A DNA stretch of 34,387 bases, taken from Clostridia bacterium (GTDB taxonomy: Bacteria; Bacillota_A; Clostridia; Oscillospirales; CAG-272). Below are positions 1-7,528 of this stretch, piece after piece; within the stretch, counting starts at the first letter, position 1, and every line of letters starts with the position of its first letter. Under the pieces are notes generated by a model. It was not told the DNA's origin and searched no databases. It saw nothing but the letters and a program-made list of their open reading frames with translations. A program made the position numbers and the translations under genes. The DNA lies in contig JAFSUU010000098.1 of NCBI GenBank assembly GCA_017445115.1, forward strand, positions 1 through 34,387. Reading direction: 5' to 3'.

Positions 1-1
1 A

Positions 2-127
2 CGGGTACAGCTTATCGACATCTACTTTAACGGCGTCGGTATCGTCGAAGAAATGACGCCCGAGCAGATGGAAGAAGCCTTTCAGAAACGGCTCAAAGCC
101 GAAGAAACCAAAAGCAAAACGGCGTAA
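2..127 (+). CDS. C-terminal fragment, probable large serine recombinase
   Basis: Open reading frame entering from the left edge and ending at TAA 125-127; only the last 41 residues are visible. It contains an LIDIYFNGVGIV strand followed by a charged helix (EEMTPEQMEEAFQKRL) and a Lys/Glu-rich tail. A short hydrophobic strand followed by a charged tail is how many Clostridial serine recombinases with a C-terminal DUF4368-like segment end, so I read it as the end of an integrase or resolvase of a mobile element. That is a resemblance only, since the catalytic domain is outside the window. The location next to degenerate repeats and a tRNA-arm-like sequence fits the end of an integrated element. 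Confidence 0.4.
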   Translation, partial: RVQLIDIYFNGVGIVEEMTPEQMEEAFQKRLKAEETKSKTA

Positions 128-187
128 CCGAAGCGGTCACGCCATCTTACAACAAATCAAATATTCAATTTAGATACAAAAGCCGCC

Positions 188-233
188 TTGGGGCATCTTC
201 CTTACGGAGGATGCCCCAACAGGGACGTTTTTT
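188..233 (+). terminator. Hairpin after the left-edge gene
   Basis: A 14-bp stem (188-201 with 206-219, one T-G wobble, loop TTAC) is followed, 8 nt later, by a run of six T at 228-233. It is positioned to end transcription of the left-edge gene, but the gap between stem and T-run is not canonical. Confidence 0.5.
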
Positions 234-268
234 CGTTGGCATCGAAGAGATTTGAACTCGAGCGACCG
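234..268 (+). repeat. Degenerate 35-bp direct repeat, left copy
   Basis: Matches 463-497 at 27 of 35 positions; both copies directly follow a T-run downstream of a hairpin. It contains GATTTGAACTC, which on the minus strand reads GAGTTCAAATC and resembles a tRNA T-arm. The two copies flank the structured core at 270-462, as attachment-site duplications flank an insertion. Confidence 0.6.
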
Positions 269-438
269 CGAGAGACGAACCCTCGCCGCGCCTCCGGGGG
301 AGGATGAAGCGGCGAGGATGAGGGTCAGCGGTCGGAAATGATGCGAGGACAAGATGCGGCAGCATCCCGAAGCATCATCCAGGCACCGCTGACGTGCGCA
401 AGATCCGTACGATCACTGCAAATTTGCGGAGAAATATT

Positions 439-462
439 AAAGCCCCCAATCGGGGGCTTTTT
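439..462 (+). terminator. Intrinsic terminator
   Basis: AAAGCCCCC (439-447), loop AATC, GGGGGCTTT (452-460), then more T. Canonical stem and T-tract on the plus strand. It also has a T-tract on the minus strand, so it may stop the convergent esterase transcript as well. Confidence 0.8.
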
Positions 463-497
463 CGTTGTCATCAAGATAATTTGAACTCAAGCGGCCG
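463..497 (+). repeat. Degenerate 35-bp direct repeat, right copy
   Basis: Partner of 234-268 (8 mismatches, no gaps). It carries ATTTGAACTC, again tRNA-T-arm-like on the minus strand. The remaining intergenic sequence to 548 shows nothing else. Confidence 0.55.
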
Positions 498-548
498 AAA
501 AGCGCATTTGAATTCACTTTAGCATACCGTTTTAAGAGAATCTTACTA

Positions 549-2228
549 TTATTTCAAAACATTAATAAGCAACGCAACGATCGCAGCGAGTGACGCGACG
601 ATACCAACTGCGAGCGCGATCATTTTGCGAACAAAAGGAACGTTATAATCAAGCACCGCATAAGATGGGTTGATCATATAGCGCAGGATCGGATCTATAT
701 CTTCACGCTGTTTTTTAAGAGGATCGTTTTCCATGTGAGACGAACGGCTGATGATTGCTGTCGATCTCTGCTTTTCGTCATAAGCCGTCCAGTCCAATCT
801 GGGTACGGAAGGATCGCCCGAGCGCGCGAAGTTAGCCCACATATCGCCGACCTGCTTTGTAAGCTCGGGGTCCGCCGGGTCACCGATGTAGATAGTATCT
901 TCCGGCTTTTGAAACACGTAAGCGAGTTCCACGGCGTGGCACGCACCGTGATAACGTATCGTAGACGGCTGAGTCCAATAATACATAAATACTTTGCCGC
1001 CGTTTTTCGCATGGCATTCCGCCTGCCTGATGGCGGGTAAGCGGAACATTATCTCGTTGTATAATTCGGTTAAACGCCAGATCTTTTTTCCCTTCATTCC
1101 GGATAAGATCCGTTTGACCAGCTTTTTGTCGGAAGGGTCGAGGCTGCGCATATCGTTTTCGTACCTTACGGGGAAGCCCAGGACATACGGAATAATGCCG
1201 CCGAGCTCACCGACCCAATAGTTACATTCGTTTTCGTTGGTGCCGATAAGCAGATCGACGCCGACGGTCGAACCGTCCTGATACGGAACGTAAGGGTCGA
1301 CAGGAATAAGTTTGCCGTCGCGCTGAGGGAAATTGTTATACGCATTCAGCTCTTCATTGATTCTTTTCAGATCGTCCTCACTCATACGCATCAGATCGTC
1401 CATATTGCGGGCGCCGGATTCTTTGATCAAGCGTACGGTGAAGTCCGCACATTCTTCCTTTGAGTAAGTCAGCGCTACCGATCCGCTCTCAGCGATCACA
1501 CGCCGGAACAACCCCTTTGCTTCGCTGATGATCATAAGCAGCGAGACGCTTCCGCCGCCGGCGGATTCGCCGAAGATCGTAACGTTATCGGGATCACCTG
1601 AAAAACCGGCGATATTTTGCTTCACCCATCTGAGCGCTTCGATCTGGTCGAGGATACCGAGATTCGGCGCGTCTGGAAAGTCCTCTCCGCCCGCAACAGT
1701 CGAAAAATCGACAAAGCCCATCAAGCCCGTGCGGTAGCCGACCGTCACAAAAATGATATCGGGATGAGATAAAACGAAGTCCTTTCCGTCGTACATCGGA
1801 TCAGCGGTGCCGCCCCAGCCGTATGAGCCGCCGTGGAAGAATACCATTACCGGCTTTTTGCTGTCGGTACAGGTGCTGTTGCACCAAACGTTCAGATACA
1901 GGCAATCCTCGCCCTGAGGATAATACGACGCCCGCTCTGTCTCCCACTCGGTCTGGATCGGTGTTTTTCCGTTATAATAAGCTTCATACACGCCGTCGTC
2001 CGGAAAAACGGGCTCCGCCCTCTTCCACCTCAGCTCACCTACGGGAGGCTGTGCAAACGGGATTCCGAGGAAGATCTTTGAGTCTCCTTCGGATTTTCCA
2101 ACGAATGTTCCGTTTACACACCTGACCGCGAGCGAAGAGTCATATTCGCCCGGCAAACGCTTATTTTCACCGTATCGTGCCGATATTATTTCTTTGTCGT
2201 TTAATTTTCGATCGTTTTTTGAATTCAT
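549..2228 (-). CDS. Carboxylesterase (type-B, PnbA-like) with C-terminal membrane helix
   Basis: An alpha/beta-hydrolase of the type-B carboxylesterase/cholinesterase family, 559 aa, near the usual length. The visible signatures are FLGIPFAQPPVGELR near the N-terminus, EDCLYLNVW, the oxyanion segment VFFHGGSYGWG, the nucleophile elbow GESAGGG with Ser222, GTNENE for the acidic residue, and GACHAVELAYVF for the catalytic His. There is no signal peptide. The last 25 or so residues form a hydrophobic helix (MIALAVGIVASLAAIVALL) and would make this a tail-anchored protein facing the cytoplasm, which is unusual for the family. The start ATG overlaps the stop of the upstream synthetase (TAATG), so translation is probably coupled. 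Context suggests it hydrolyses, releases or deacylates the synthetase product; the substrate is unknown. Confidence 0.9.
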   Translation of the reverse strand: MNSKNDRKLNDKEIISARYGENKRLPGEYDSSLAVRCVNGTFVGKSEGDSKIFLGIPFAQPPVGELRWKRAEPVFPDDGVYEAYYNGKTPIQTEWETERASYYPQGEDCLYLNVWCNSTCTDSKKPVMVFFHGGSYGWGGTADPMYDGKDFVLSHPDIIFVTVGYRTGLMGFVDFSTVAGGEDFPDAPNLGILDQIEALRWVKQNIAGFSGDPDNVTIFGESAGGGSVSLLMIISEAKGLFRRVIAESGSVALTYSKEECADFTVRLIKESGARNMDDLMRMSEDDLKRINEELNAYNNFPQRDGKLIPVDPYVPYQDGSTVGVDLLIGTNENECNYWVGELGGIIPYVLGFPVRYENDMRSLDPSDKKLVKRILSGMKGKKIWRLTELYNEIMFRLPAIRQAECHAKNGGKVFMYYWTQPSTIRYHGACHAVELAYVFQKPEDTIYIGDPADPELTKQVGDMWANFARSGDPSVPRLDWTAYDEKQRSTAIISRSSHMENDPLKKQREDIDPILRYMINPSYAVLDYNVPFVRKMIALAVGIVASLAAIVALLINVLK

Positions 2229-5218
2229 TACTGTTTCTTTCTGAACATTCCGGTAAATACCGTAAAGAAGTTTTTCTTATCGGATATCTTTTTCTTTATT
2301 TCTCCGATAGTGACGTCTGCCTGAGAATTATGTGTTACCATCGTCTGAGCAATCTTAACGTAGATATCCTTGAACTTCTCGATGCTTGCTTCATCATAGC
2401 GGCTCGCTGCAAAGTCTATCATCAGCTGCAGACCGTCAGCTCCGTCAAGGACCTCGATGTCCAGGACGGTCTGAGAAGCCGCCTGGTTCTGGCGCACCTC
2501 AATATTCTTGATATCGAATCCCTCAAGACCTCCCATATCGCGGATATCCTGCTGATAGAGCAGGTACGCCGCCTCTTCGCTTCCGACCTGATTGTGGGTG
2601 TCGACGTAAGGATAACAGCTGTGCTCAATGCCCTTCTGGACCTGTTCGTGAACGTCTGCAAAGACGTTGCGCAGAGTGTCGCTGTCTTTAAAACGGATAC
2701 CGACAGGCAGATCACGGAACAAAAGGCCGACGGAACTCAGCATCTTCATATCCTCTCTGCCGTTATAGATCCACGAAAGCTTGATGTCGGGAGCTTCGTT
2801 GTAGACCGAGATCGCCAGCGCCGCCACTGTGATGAAGAATTCGTTGCGGCTGATCTTGTAGGCGCGTTCAACCGCCTTCATCTGAGGCTGTTCGATACCG
2901 AGGTCTCCGAAGAGTTCGCCCATTTCGTTGTTGCGGGACTCGTGGTCAGTTTTGGGATAGCATGACCACTCTATGTTGTCGTACCTGTCTTCGAAATACT
3001 TTCTGCTGACGTCATAAAACTCTGTGTTGACCGCTTCCTCACGGCGCTGGAGCATCAGGTAATAATAGTCCTTGTCCATCTCCATGCCCATGTAAGCCTT
3101 ACCGACATCTCCGAGAAATACCTTCAAAGAAGTTCCGTCGAAGAGCGAATGGTGAACGTCGAAGAAGACGTATCCGGCTTTTTCAGTTTTAAACACACGG
3201 CAGCGGAACAGTTTTCCGCCGACGATCTTGAAAGGAAATACCAGCGTATCTTTGACAAATTTCAGCTCAAACTCAGACAGTCTTTCCACGTGGATATCCG
3301 TCAGGTTTTCGGGCGTATATTTCTGTACCAGCTCACCGCTTTCGTTCCACGCGAAAGTGGTCAGCAGTGCGGGGTGGTTTGAGATCGCTTTTTTCAAAGC
3401 CTCCGCCATCTGTTCCATATCAAAGAAATCGGTGCTGACCTTCATCATCGAAAAGAGGTTGTACATCGTGGAGTTCGGCGTATAGAGCTGATAGTCTACC
3501 ATATACAACTGCTCGGTCGTCAGCGGATGCTCCACTTTGATCGCCTCGTCATTCTTTTCGTCGGGGCTGACGCCGTCATCCTCTTCGAGGAGCTTTGCAT
3601 AGAGCTCTGCGATCTTTGCCGGCGTTCTGCCGCGGAACACCTCGGAAGTATTCAATCCGGGCAGATCGGCTTCCGTGACCAGTTCGATGGAGCCGAGAGA
3701 GTCGCCGCCCATCTCGTAGAAGTCGTCGTTGATACCGACCTGAGAAAGCTTCAAGACCTTTTCCATAGCGTGACAGAGTTTTTCTTCGACCTCGTTCGTC
3801 GGAGCAACGTAATCACTCTTGAATTCAGTCATATCCGGCTTGGGAAGCGCTTTTCTGTCGAGCTTGCCGTTCGCCTTCAGCGGCGCTTTATCTATCTTGA
3901 TATAGTATGCGGGGATCATATAGTAAGGCAGACGTTTCATCAGCTCCTGACGCATATATTCGCTGTCGACTTTGATGTCGTCCGTATAATATGCGCAGAG
4001 ATAGCTTTTTCCTCCGTCTTCAAAGCCGCGCGCGGCTGCCCAGCTGACTCCGAGGGCTTGCTTGACCGCCGCCTCGATCTCAGCGGGTTCGATACGGTTG
4101 CCGTTGATCTTGATCATATCGCCGCTGCGTCCGAGCAGGACAAGGTTGCCTTTTTCGTCTTTCTTCGCAAGGTCGCCGGTATGATAAATTTTGTTGACAA
4201 ACGCTTTTTCGGTCTCTGCCGGCAGGTTTATGTAGCCGCGCACATAGGGGTTCTCAAAGCACAGCTCGCCGGTATCTCCGTCAGCGACCTCATTGCCGTC
4301 TTCGCCGAAGAGATAGAGATTCGTTTCCACCTCCGGCTTTCCGATAGGACAAACCTCATACGAGCGGTCGATCGGAAATACGCCGACGGCAAATCCGCTC
4401 TCACTCGAAGCGTAAATGTTGATGAGCTCGAGGTTCTTATTGTATACGTTATTTGCAGGCTCGCTTCCGACAAAGAGCATTCTGAGGAACGGACCTGTCT
4501 GATTGCCCAGCATACGGACGTAGGAGGGCGTAAGGAACGTGATGGTGATGCGCTTGGTGATAAAGAACTTTGCAAGCGCACCGGTATTCTTTATGGTTGC
4601 ATAGGAAACGACAAAGGTCTTGCCGCAGGGGATGCTGAGCGCCTTAAGAATGACGATGATCGAAGCGACGAAGTTCAGCGGTGCGAGCAGCGCAAGACGG
4701 TCTGAACCGTTAAAAGGCGTGACGCCGTTGACCTTAATGGATTCGATAGCGCGGTCCAGATTGCCGTATTCATGCAGGACGCCCTTGGGATTTCCCGTAG
4801 TACCCGAGGTGTAGATAGCATAAGCGGCGTCGTGCTCGTCCGGAGTTTCATGACCGGAGAGCGGCTCGGTCTGCATGATCACATCCCAGTTTTCAGCGGA
4901 AAGCTCCAGCTTGCAGCCGCAGTCAGAGCGGATATAGTTGATACGCTCGGGAGCATAGGTGTCCTCTACCAGCGCCCATGCGGCGCCGGCTTTCCAGATA
5001 CCGACCATCGCAATTATCGGAAGAACGCCGCGAGGCAGATCGATGAGGACAAAGTCTTCGCGACCGATGCCGTGCTGCTTCAGATATGCGTATATACGGC
5101 CGCTCATATCGTCTAACTGTGCGTACGTAATACCTTTTGAATGAGCCTCGTCAAACAAAATGGATGCGCCGGGATTCTCGGCAGTGTACTTTTGCAAAAG
5201 ATCAATAATAGGTTTCAT
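2228..5218 (-). CDS. Nonribosomal peptide synthetase-like protein, A-T-C
   Basis: A 996-aa single-module synthetase. The adenylation domain spans roughly residues 5-440, with YTSGTTGNPKG near 132-145, the hinge motif YHTGDLAKKDEKGNL, GRSGDMIKINGNRIEP, and the catalytic A10 Lys in PLKANGKLDRKAL. A carrier domain (about 460-540) has its phosphopantetheine site at Ser507 in MGGDSLGS. The condensation domain (about 560-960) keeps HHSLFDG with His689, His690 and Asp694. Position D235 of known amino-acid adenylation domains falls in FVASI, without the usual Asp, which hints at a non-standard acyl substrate (inference). Starting at ATG 5218 places GAGGTGG at proper spacing; a GTG at 5227 lies upstream of that site and is rejected. 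There is no thioesterase or reductase domain, and no PPTase or MbtH gene nearby. Confidence 0.9.
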   Translation of the reverse strand: MKPIIDLLQKYTAENPGASILFDEAHSKGITYAQLDDMSGRIYAYLKQHGIGREDFVLIDLPRGVLPIIAMVGIWKAGAAWALVEDTYAPERINYIRSDCGCKLELSAENWDVIMQTEPLSGHETPDEHDAAYAIYTSGTTGNPKGVLHEYGNLDRAIESIKVNGVTPFNGSDRLALLAPLNFVASIIVILKALSIPCGKTFVVSYATIKNTGALAKFFITKRITITFLTPSYVRMLGNQTGPFLRMLFVGSEPANNVYNKNLELINIYASSESGFAVGVFPIDRSYEVCPIGKPEVETNLYLFGEDGNEVADGDTGELCFENPYVRGYINLPAETEKAFVNKIYHTGDLAKKDEKGNLVLLGRSGDMIKINGNRIEPAEIEAAVKQALGVSWAAARGFEDGGKSYLCAYYTDDIKVDSEYMRQELMKRLPYYMIPAYYIKIDKAPLKANGKLDRKALPKPDMTEFKSDYVAPTNEVEEKLCHAMEKVLKLSQVGINDDFYEMGGDSLGSIELVTEADLPGLNTSEVFRGRTPAKIAELYAKLLEEDDGVSPDEKNDEAIKVEHPLTTEQLYMVDYQLYTPNSTMYNLFSMMKVSTDFFDMEQMAEALKKAISNHPALLTTFAWNESGELVQKYTPENLTDIHVERLSEFELKFVKDTLVFPFKIVGGKLFRCRVFKTEKAGYVFFDVHHSLFDGTSLKVFLGDVGKAYMGMEMDKDYYYLMLQRREEAVNTEFYDVSRKYFEDRYDNIEWSCYPKTDHESRNNEMGELFGDLGIEQPQMKAVERAYKISRNEFFITVAALAISVYNEAPDIKLSWIYNGREDMKMLSSVGLLFRDLPVGIRFKDSDTLRNVFADVHEQVQKGIEHSCYPYVDTHNQVGSEEAAYLLYQQDIRDMGGLEGFDIKNIEVRQNQAASQTVLDIEVLDGADGLQLMIDFAASRYDEASIEKFKDIYVKIAQTMVTHNSQADVTIGEIKKKISDKKNFFTVFTGMFRKKQ

Positions 5219-5437
5219 AATGCCCACCTCAATTTAAATCTACAATAAAAATGTCGGAAAAACCGGTTTTCTCAAAAACCGCCGAAATGCTCTCGCCCAC
5301 ATTTAGAATACAGTCATAGAAACGCCTCTAAAAAATATTCATGGCCGGGTTTTTGTGCATAAACAAAAAATCCGGTCGGACAGCGTTAACATTTTATCCT
5401 ATTTTCCCTGCAATTACTGGTTAAATATGCCTAAAAT
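5219..5437 (-). promoter_or_regulatory. Long leader of the synthetase operon with two hairpins
   Basis: About 200 nt separate the -10 box (5438) from the start codon. On the minus strand it contains an imperfect long hairpin (about 5342-5382, CCGG arms with T-rich/A-rich inner arms) and, nearer the gene, a CGGTTTT/AAAACCG hairpin (about 5255-5275) followed by GTTTTT, terminator-like but weak. An attenuation role is possible. No known riboswitch motif was recognised. Confidence 0.4.
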
Positions 5438-5466
5438 ATAATATCATATTATTAATTATTTGTCAA
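5438..5466 (-). promoter_or_regulatory. Sigma-A promoter of the synthetase-esterase operon
   Basis: On the minus strand TTGACA (5466-5461), a 17-bp spacer, then TATTAT (5443-5438), in an AT-rich context. A near-consensus housekeeping promoter. Confidence 0.75.
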
Positions 5467-5605
5467 GTGTGATAAATTGCATTTTACAAACAATAGGCTT
5501 CTGCGATGAAAAATCAGGATGAGCTATACAGTGGACAGGAAGGCGCATAAAGCGCTCTGACACAACACGTCGGATGCGGTGTTGACATACGACGCGATTT
5601 TGCTG

Positions 5606-5634
5606 TTGAAAAATCCGCGCTTTCAGGATATAAT
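5606..5634 (+). promoter_or_regulatory. Sigma-A promoter of the GNAT gene
   Basis: TTGAAA (5606-5611), a 17-bp spacer and TATAAT (5629-5634). It lies inside the longest possible reading frame of the next gene, which argues for the internal ATG as the true start. Confidence 0.75.
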
Positions 5635-5677
5635 AAATCCGATACCGACAATTATATTTGAAAAAGGAACTGATATT

Positions 5678-6331
5678 ATGAACGACGTAACGATCCGCCT
5701 TGAGACGGAAAAAGACTACCGCGCGGTGGAAGAGCTGACGCGCAACGCATTCTGGAACATTTATAAACCGGGCGCGGACGAACACTACTACGTCCATCAA
5801 ATGCGAAATCACCCCGACTTTATCCCCGAGCTCGCATTCGTACTCGAGAAGGACGGAAAGATAGTCGGCAATATAATGTACACGAAAGCGTGGCTCGAGG
5901 ACGAGAACGGAGACCGCAAAGAAATCCTCTCTTTCGGACCGCTCTGCGTCGCGCCGGAATATCAGAGGCAAAAGCTCGGCAAGATCCTCATCGAGCATTC
6001 GTTCGAGAAAGCCCGCGAAATGGGCTACGACGTAAATATAAACTTCGGCAATCCGGGCAACTACGTCAGCCGCGGATTCGTGAGCTGCAAAAAGAAAAAC
6101 GTCAGTTTCGTCGTCGAAGGAAATTATCCGACAGCACTTCTCGTGTGCGAGCTCGTACCGGGGGCGCTTGACGGAGGAAAATGGATGTTCATTCCGAGCA
6201 CCGCCGCCGACTGCTGCGAAGACTCGGAAGCGGTCGAAGCGTTCGACTCGACCTTCCCGCCGAAGGAAAAGAAATGGATGCCGAGTCAGGAAGAGTTCTA
6301 TATTTACAGCAACTCTTCAGTAGTAAGATAA
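5678..6331 (+). CDS. GNAT-family N-acetyltransferase
   Basis: A 217-aa acyl-CoA-dependent acetyltransferase of the YhbS-like type. It starts MNDVTIRLETEKDY, then the beta-strand region LAFVLEKDGKIVGNIMYTKA, and the acetyl-CoA binding motif A as FGPLCVAPEYQRQKLGKIL, followed by EKAREMGYDVNINFGNPGNYVSRGF. The C-terminal part is a longer substrate-facing extension seen in this subgroup. The ATG at 5678 follows AAAGGA at good spacing. A GTG at 5579 would extend the protein by 33 residues but runs through the promoter. It is monocistronic, with its own promoter and a strong terminator. The substrate (small molecule or protein) cannot be read from sequence. Confidence 0.88.
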   Translation: MNDVTIRLETEKDYRAVEELTRNAFWNIYKPGADEHYYVHQMRNHPDFIPELAFVLEKDGKIVGNIMYTKAWLEDENGDRKEILSFGPLCVAPEYQRQKLGKILIEHSFEKAREMGYDVNINFGNPGNYVSRGFVSCKKKNVSFVVEGNYPTALLVCELVPGALDGGKWMFIPSTAADCCEDSEAVEAFDSTFPPKEKKWMPSQEEFYIYSNSSVVR

Positions 6332-6345
6332 ATGTCTGTCAAAAG

Positions 6346-6370
6346 CGCGGAGTGTTCTCCGCGTTTTTTT
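6346..6370 (+). terminator. Intrinsic terminator of the GNAT gene
   Basis: CGCGGAG, loop TGTT, CTCCGCG, then seven T (6364-6370). Confidence 0.9.
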
Positions 6371-6406
6371 CATTATTTTTTATAAAGTTATACGCATTTT
6401 TGTGTT

Positions 6407-6420
6407 TGAATACGCATTCG
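6407..6420 (+). promoter_or_regulatory. Putative ARG box (ArgR/AhrC site)
   Basis: TGAATACGCATTCG matches the TGAAT-N4-ATTCA pattern of ArgR operators except for the last base, and lies upstream of the arginine operon promoter. A second, weaker site (TGAATAAATTTTCG, 6496-6509) lies just upstream of the -35 box. Arginine repression is the expected control for this operon, but binding is inferred. Confidence 0.5.
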
Positions 6421-6517
6421 CATACGCGATTTTTGAATATTTGACGTAAAAATCTTCGTTTTACTGCATATTTATAAATATTTTTCAAAAATATTTGAAT
6501 AAATTTTCGTTTTCATC

Positions 6518-6546
6518 TTGACAAACGCGTTCATTGAGTGTAAAAT
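6518..6546 (+). promoter_or_regulatory. Sigma-A promoter of the arg operon
   Basis: TTGACA (6518-6523), 17-bp spacer, TAAAAT (6541-6546), about 40 nt before the argC start. The short leader leaves no room for a T-box or riboswitch. Confidence 0.75.
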
Positions 6547-6589
6547 TTCTCGTGAACATATAAATATATCTATATAACGGAGCAACGAC

Positions 6590-7528
6590 GTGATAAAAGT
6601 ATTCATAGACGGCAGTTCCGGCACGACCGGACTGAACATAAAAAAACGCCTCGGGGAGCGGAACGATATATCGCTCATCACACTTGACGAAGAGCATCGC
6701 AAGGACCCGGAGGCGAAAAAGAAAGCTATTTTTGAGAGTGACGTCACGTTCCTCTGCCTGCCCGACGACGCGGCGCGCGAAGCGGTCGCACTCGCGGGGG
6801 ACGCAGACACGGTCATCATAGACACCTCGACCGCGCACAGAACGGCTGAAGGCTGGACTTACGGCTTTGCCGAGCTCGAAGGTCAAAGAGAAAAGATCGC
6901 ATCATCAAAGCGCATCGCAAACCCGGGATGCCACGCGAGCGGATTCATTTCCCTCGTCGCGCCGCTCGTCAGCGCGGGGATAATAGGATCCGACGCTTCC
7001 CTCTCCTGCTTTTCGCTTACCGGATATTCCGGCGGCGGCAAAAAGATGATAGCGCAGTATGAAGATCCGCAGAACGCGGAAGCTCTGATGGCACCGTCTA
7101 TGTACGCGCTCACACAGAGTCACAAGCATCTGCCGGAGATGGCGACGGTCTGCAGCCTTGAGAAGCCGCCGGTGTTCTGCCCCGTCGTCTCCTCGTTCTA
7201 TTCCGGGATGCAGGTCGTCGTTCCGCTGAACGGCGTCGACGTCGCGGGCGGCATTGAGGACATAAAACGGATCTATGCGTCGGTCTACGGCGGGAAGATC
7301 GTAAAATACGTCTCCGATCCGTCGCCTGACGGATTTCTGTCGGCAGGAGAGTTTTCCGGGCGCGACGATATGCAGATATCGGTTCTCGGGAACGATGAAC
7401 GGATCACACTCGTGTCGAGATTCGACAATCTCGGAAAAGGCGCCTGCGGCGCAGCAATACAGAATATGAATATCGCCCTTTCTCTTCCCGAGGGAACGGG
7501 GCTGATCTTACCGGAGGAAAACAAATGA
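6590..7528 (+). CDS. argC: N-acetyl-gamma-glutamyl-phosphate reductase (type 2)
   Basis: Third step of ornithine synthesis: NADPH-dependent reduction of N-acetylglutamyl 5-phosphate to the semialdehyde. At 312 aa with the N-terminus IKVFIDGSSGTTGLNI it belongs to the short (type 2) ArgC subfamily. The nucleophile is Cys114 in NPGCHASGF. The start is GTG at 6590, preceded by CGGAG at suitable spacing. It is first in the operon, and its stop overlaps the argJ start by four bases (ATGA), indicating coupled translation. Confidence 0.95.
   Translation: MIKVFIDGSSGTTGLNIKKRLGERNDISLITLDEEHRKDPEAKKKAIFESDVTFLCLPDDAAREAVALAGDADTVIIDTSTAHRTAEGWTYGFAELEGQREKIASSKRIANPGCHASGFISLVAPLVSAGIIGSDASLSCFSLTGYSGGGKKMIAQYEDPQNAEALMAPSMYALTQSHKHLPEMATVCSLEKPPVFCPVVSSFYSGMQVVVPLNGVDVAGGIEDIKRIYASVYGGKIVKYVSDPSPDGFLSAGEFSGRDDMQISVLGNDERITLVSRFDNLGKGACGAAIQNMNIALSLPEGTGLILPEENK

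Larger units (their letters stand above)
228..462 (+). ncRNA. Structured RNA candidate, family A, copy 1
   Basis: No credible ORF. Read on the plus strand it folds into nested helices. CCTCGCCGC 281-289 pairs with GCGGCGAGG 309-317 and encloses CCTCC 291-295/GGAGG 299-303. CAGCGGT 326-332 pairs with ACCGCTG 385-391. Inside that, ATGATGC 338-344 pairs with GCATCAT 372-378, and GATGC 353-357 pairs with GCATC 362-366 around GGCA. A terminator (439-462) closes the unit. The same core, with a changed but still complementary middle stem, occurs on the minus strand at 34114-34173. I do not recognise a named RNA family. That it is transcribed and functions as RNA is inference; no promoter is obvious. 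Confidence 0.45.

Noticed and set aside
165..365. Short open frames in the left intergenic region
   Set aside because: They cross the hairpins and the conserved RNA core; sequences are Arg/Pro-rich without family resemblance or binding sites.
3527..4705. Plus-strand 392-codon open frame
   Set aside because: It is an antisense shadow of the synthetase adenylation domain, with no family resemblance and no binding site.
5579..5677. N-terminal extension of the GNAT gene from GTG 5579
   Set aside because: It would place the gene's own -35 and -10 boxes inside the coding region; ATG 5678 has a proper binding site and the family N-terminus.
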